DNA of 15,523 nucleotides from Actinomycetes bacterium (GTDB lineage Bacteria; Planctomycetota; Phycisphaerae; JAACET01), in the NCBI GenBank assembly GCA_030631725.1, contig DAOVKO010000021.1, positions 1-15,523 of the forward strand. Reading direction: 5' to 3'. The notes beneath the pieces are model-generated. The model was not told the origin of the DNA. It was given only the letters and a program-made list of their open reading frames with translations, and ran no database searches. Made by a program: the position numbers and the translations under genes. The stretch's first letter is position 1. Each line of letters opens with the position of its first letter. This document shows, piece after piece, positions 13,149 through 15,523 of the stretch.

Positions 13149-14821
13149 AGAATAAAAGGTCGAAACGGCCATTGTGTGTTGGTGAATATCTTATCCAGCG
13201 GCTGGGGAAGTTGGGGATCAAGCACATTTTCGGCGTGCCGGGTGATTACGTGCTGCGTTTCTACGATATGCTCACCCGCAGTGATATCGAGGTGGTGGGG
13301 ACAACGCGGGAGGACTGCGCGGGCTTTGCGGCGGACGCCTACGCCCGGGTGAAGGGCCTGGGCGCGGTGTGCGTTACGTATTGCGTGGGAGGATTGAGCA
13401 CGACCAATGCGATTGCCGGGGCGTACGCGGAAAAATCGCCGGTGGTAGTTATCTCCGGAGCGCCGGGAATGGCTCAGCGCCGGCTCAATCCGCTGCTGCA
13501 CCATAGAGTGAGGGATTTTTCGACGCAGCGGGAGGTTTTCGAGCGGATTACGGTGGCGAGCACGGCCTTGGAAGATCCCAGCCGAGCTTTTGAGGATATT
13601 GACCGGGTACTGGATGCAGCTATGCGCTACAAACGGCCGGTGTATATAGAGCTGCCGCAAGATAGGGTGCTGAGCGTTCCGGAGCATCGGGCACTGCCCA
13701 AGCTCGCGGTCGGGGCCAGCGATGGCGATGTGCTGGCAGAAGCCCTGGACGAAGCAGGGCAGATGCTCCGCTCGGCTAAAAGGCCGGTGATCCTGGCGGG
13801 GGTGGAAATGCACCGCTTCGGCCTGCAGGACGAGCTGGTCAAACTCAGCGAGCAGAGCGGGATTGCAGTGGCGGCGACCCTTTTGGGCAAGTCAGTTATC
13901 AGCGAGTCGCATCGCATGTACGTGGGCGTCTACGAAGGGGCGATGGGGCGTGAAAGCGTGCGGCGGTTCGTGGAGAACTCGGATTGCGTGCTGATGCTGG
14001 GGGCGTTCATGACCGACATCAATCTGGGGATCAATACGGCCAATCTGCATACCGGCCAATGCATCTCCGCCTCGAGCGAACAGGTGCGGATCCGCCATCA
14101 CGTCTATCAGGACGTGATCCTGGGGGACTTTGTGGAGGGACTGATATCGGCAAAGATCCGCGGGGCCAAGCGAAAACTTCCCACCGCCACCTGGGCCGAG
14201 CTGCGTAAATATACGGTTCGGCCGAGAGCCCACATCACCACGGACCGGCTGTACCAGCGGCTGAATCATTTGCTGACCAAGAATACGGTGATCATCGCGG
14301 ACATCGGCGATGCCCTGTTTGGGGCGGTCGATCTGGTAGTGCGAGAGCGGACGGAGTTCATCAGTCCGGCTTACTATACCTCGATGGGCTTTGCGGTGCC
14401 GGCGGCGTTGGGAGCGCAGTTGGCCAGGCCGGACCTTCGGCCGGTGGTCATTGTCGGGGACGGGGCCTTTCAGATGACGGGCATGGAACTATCCACAATA
14501 GCAGCCCGCAAGCTCAATCCGATTGTCATCGTCCTGAACAACAAAGGCTACGGCACGGAACGGGTGATCTGGGATGGGCCCTTTAATGATATCTATGATT
14601 GGCAGTACCATCGGATAGCCGACGTGCTGGGGGCTGGGTTGGGATTTGAGGTGAGCACTGAAGGTGAGCTGGAGCGGGCCTTGAACGCGGCTTTGGACAA
14701 TACCGACCAGTTCAGCCTGCTAAACGTCCACCTCAGCGTCGACGACCATTCCCAAGCCCTCAACCGACTATCCAAAAGACTCGCCAGCCAAGTCCGGCCA
14801 AGCAGCGGCGGCAAAAAATAG
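13145..14821 (+). CDS. Thiamine-diphosphate 2-keto acid decarboxylase (pyruvate/indolepyruvate decarboxylase family)
   Basis: Non-oxidative decarboxylation of a 2-keto acid to an aldehyde, using thiamine diphosphate and Mg. The 558 residues have the three-domain plan: Pyr domain about 8-180, central domain about 195-335, and PP domain about 365-535. All residues used by pyruvate decarboxylase are present by motif alignment: Asp33 (GVPGDY), Glu56 (TTREDCAGFAADAYAR), His119-His120 (LLHHRV) and Glu472 (NNKGYGTERVIWDGPFNDI). The cofactor motif runs from VGDGAFQMTG (437-446) to LNNKGYG (464-470). This separates it from acetolactate synthase and benzoylformate decarboxylase types. The substrate (pyruvate, branched-chain, phenylpyruvate or indolepyruvate) cannot be told from sequence. 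Its start overlaps the phosphodiesterase stop by 4 nt, so the two are co-translated. No clear terminator follows. Confidence 0.9.
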   Translation: MKNKRSKRPLCVGEYLIQRLGKLGIKHIFGVPGDYVLRFYDMLTRSDIEVVGTTREDCAGFAADAYARVKGLGAVCVTYCVGGLSTTNAIAGAYAEKSPVVVISGAPGMAQRRLNPLLHHRVRDFSTQREVFERITVASTALEDPSRAFEDIDRVLDAAMRYKRPVYIELPQDRVLSVPEHRALPKLAVGASDGDVLAEALDEAGQMLRSAKRPVILAGVEMHRFGLQDELVKLSEQSGIAVAATLLGKSVISESHRMYVGVYEGAMGRESVRRFVENSDCVLMLGAFMTDINLGINTANLHTGQCISASSEQVRIRHHVYQDVILGDFVEGLISAKIRGAKRKLPTATWAELRKYTVRPRAHITTDRLYQRLNHLLTKNTVIIADIGDALFGAVDLVVRERTEFISPAYYTSMGFAVPAALGAQLARPDLRPVVIVGDGAFQMTGMELSTIAARKLNPIVIVLNNKGYGTERVIWDGPFNDIYDWQYHRIADVLGAGLGFEVSTEGELERALNAALDNTDQFSLLNVHLSVDDHSQALNRLSKRLASQVRPSSGGKK

Positions 14822-14968
14822 CCATCTCTTAATAATAAACACCCACCTGCCTATTCCATAACCACTTCGTATTACACAATTTACAAACGATAGCTCACTA
14901 TAGCAACGACAGGCCGCCAAGAGACTCCTCCGAAATCCAAGAATTTGTCCCAAATCCAGAATATTGGC

Positions 14969-14997
14969 TTGACTTTATCTATACTGCAATATAGTAT
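14969..14997 (+). promoter_or_regulatory. Sigma70 promoter of the padR-like gene
   Basis: TTGACT (14969-14974), a 17-bp spacer, then TAGTAT (14992-14997). Five of six -35 positions match consensus. It lies 43 nt before the proposed GTG start codon at 15041. Confidence 0.6.
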
Positions 14998-15001
14998 ACT
15001 G
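14980..15001. promoter_or_regulatory. Inverted-repeat operator, probable PadR autoregulation site
   Basis: TATACT (14980-14985), 7 bp, AGTATA (14993-14998): perfect arms that span the spacer and the -10 box. A second TATACTG occurs at 14995-15001, so TATACTG is also directly repeated with a 15-bp period. Binding here would block polymerase. Autorepression is the usual habit of PadR regulators. Confidence 0.55.
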
Positions 15002-15040
15002 GAAAGCTTCTGTAGTTTCTCGGGAAGGGAACCGAAGATC

Positions 15041-15373
15041 GTGAATCTAAACAACTGGCAATCTCAGCTTCGTAAGGGCCTGTTAGATACCGTAATACTC
15101 AACCTTCTAGGCAAGGGCAGATGTCACGGTTACGAAATGGTTCAGAGCCTAAAGCAAATCAGAGCTCTGAGAATCCGAGAAGGCAACATCTATCCTATTC
15201 TTGCACGCCTCGAAACAGACGGATTGGCTACCTGCCATCAGGAACCTTCACGGGATGGCCCTCCCAGAAAATACTACGAACTCACAAAACTAGGCCGCGA
15301 AACCGTCGCCGAAATGAATATGCACTGGGATGAACTAACCCAAAGCATGCAAACCATAAGGAAGGGATCATAA
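15041..15373 (+). CDS. PadR-family transcriptional regulator
   Basis: 110 residues, the standard length for short PadR proteins (winged helix plus one dimerisation helix). Family features are LRKGLLDTVILNLL at the start, GRCHGYEMVQSL (helix 2), the recognition region REGNIYPILARLETDGLAT (the usual ExxIYPxLxRLExxGL pattern), and the wing PSRDGPPRKYYELTKLGRE. The C-terminal helix is ETVAEMNMHWDELTQSMQTI. The GTG at 15041 is chosen because the family N-terminus begins there; the frame stays open upstream to 14945 but that part covers the promoter and operator. A GGAAGGGA site lies about 10 nt upstream. The next gene starts 2 nt after its stop, and such partners are commonly membrane proteins controlled by the PadR repressor. 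Confidence 0.9.
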   Translation: MNLNNWQSQLRKGLLDTVILNLLGKGRCHGYEMVQSLKQIRALRIREGNIYPILARLETDGLATCHQEPSRDGPPRKYYELTKLGRETVAEMNMHWDELTQSMQTIRKGS

Positions 15374-15375
15374 GT

Positions 15376-15523
15376 ATGAACTCTCAAAACAGAACCTGGG
15401 AATCTCTCAAAACGGAGTACCTGCACCAGGTCGAGAAAGCTTTGTCGTTGGTTAATCATCCTCGCAGAAAAGATGTTCTCGCTGATGTGAGCTCTCATCT
15501 TGATCGGCGTTTTGCGGAACTTC
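15376..15523 (+). CDS. N-terminus of a HAAS-like protein paired with PadR (cut off by window end)
   Basis: Forty-nine codons starting at ATG 15376, with AAGGGA upstream inside the end of the padR gene. The visible protein is helical and charged: LKTEYLHQVEKALSLVNHP followed by RKDVLADVSSHLDRRFAEL. The xVxSHLxxRxAEL pattern resembles the short N-terminal helical domain (HAAS/DUF1700 type) of membrane proteins encoded next to PadR regulators. The downstream portion is not in the window, so transmembrane segments cannot be checked. The 2-nt gap to padR indicates one operon. Confidence 0.65.
   Translation, partial: MNSQNRTWESLKTEYLHQVEKALSLVNHPRRKDVLADVSSHLDRRFAEL

Noticed and set aside
12896..13813. 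A 305-codon open frame on the minus strand
   Set aside because: It is antisense to the end of the phosphodiesterase and the start of the decarboxylase, both of which carry full catalytic motifs. Its translation is rich in Arg, His, Pro and Ser with no recognisable domain.
14945..15040. A 32-codon N-terminal extension of the PadR regulator
   Set aside because: It runs through the promoter and operator and is not PadR-like.

Overview
The window is a moderately GC-rich bacterial chromosome segment with no tRNA, rRNA, insertion sequence or CRISPR array visible. The mix of genes suggests a Gram-negative-type bacterium, most likely Planctomycetota (Phycisphaerae-like). The clues are a signal-peptide HtrA protease, a lipoprotein phosphodiesterase, a LysM/YkuD L,D-transpeptidase, a UvrC without its C-terminal HhH part, and a PfkB-HAD fusion. 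This placement is inference and was not tested against a database.

Layout. (1) 1-2131, minus strand: a housekeeping operon read pheA (P-protein, phenylalanine synthesis) - tpiA (glycolysis) - secG (Sec translocon, cut by the window edge), with short gaps and a candidate sigma70 promoter upstream. (2) 2327-3922, minus strand: a periplasmic HtrA/DegP-type protease with a hairpin downstream. Divergent to it, 4168-5163 on the plus strand is a membrane-anchored LysM/YkuD L,D-transpeptidase that ends in a strong intrinsic terminator. (3) 5256-6496: a minus-strand pair (ECF-like sigma factor and an overlapping two-helix membrane protein) lies between two related copies of one plus-strand segment. 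Each copy holds a -35, 17 bp, a TATAAT, 7 bp and the first ten codons of uvrC. The right copy drives the real uvrC; the left copy opens a 21-codon dead-end ORF. (4) 6466-9766, plus strand: uvrC (short, no helix-hairpin-helix region) overlaps by 11 bp a 645-residue sugar kinase/HAD phosphatase fusion. (5) 9967-10731: an AIM24/TIGR00266 protein. (6) 10820-14821: a five-helix membrane protein, a lipoprotein phosphodiesterase of the alkaline phosphatase superfamily, and a thiamine-diphosphate 2-keto acid decarboxylase with a full catalytic set, probably one transcription unit. (7) 15041 to the end: a PadR-type repressor behind a promoter that contains an inverted repeat, followed by a truncated gene with an N-terminus like those of PadR-partner membrane proteins.

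No stretch over 300 bases is without a gene. The most unusual items are the duplicated uvrC promoter and start flanking the sigma-factor module, the kinase-phosphatase fusion, and two places where simple repeats have become the C-terminal tail of one gene and the entry to the next (about 7796-7865 and 13116-13139).
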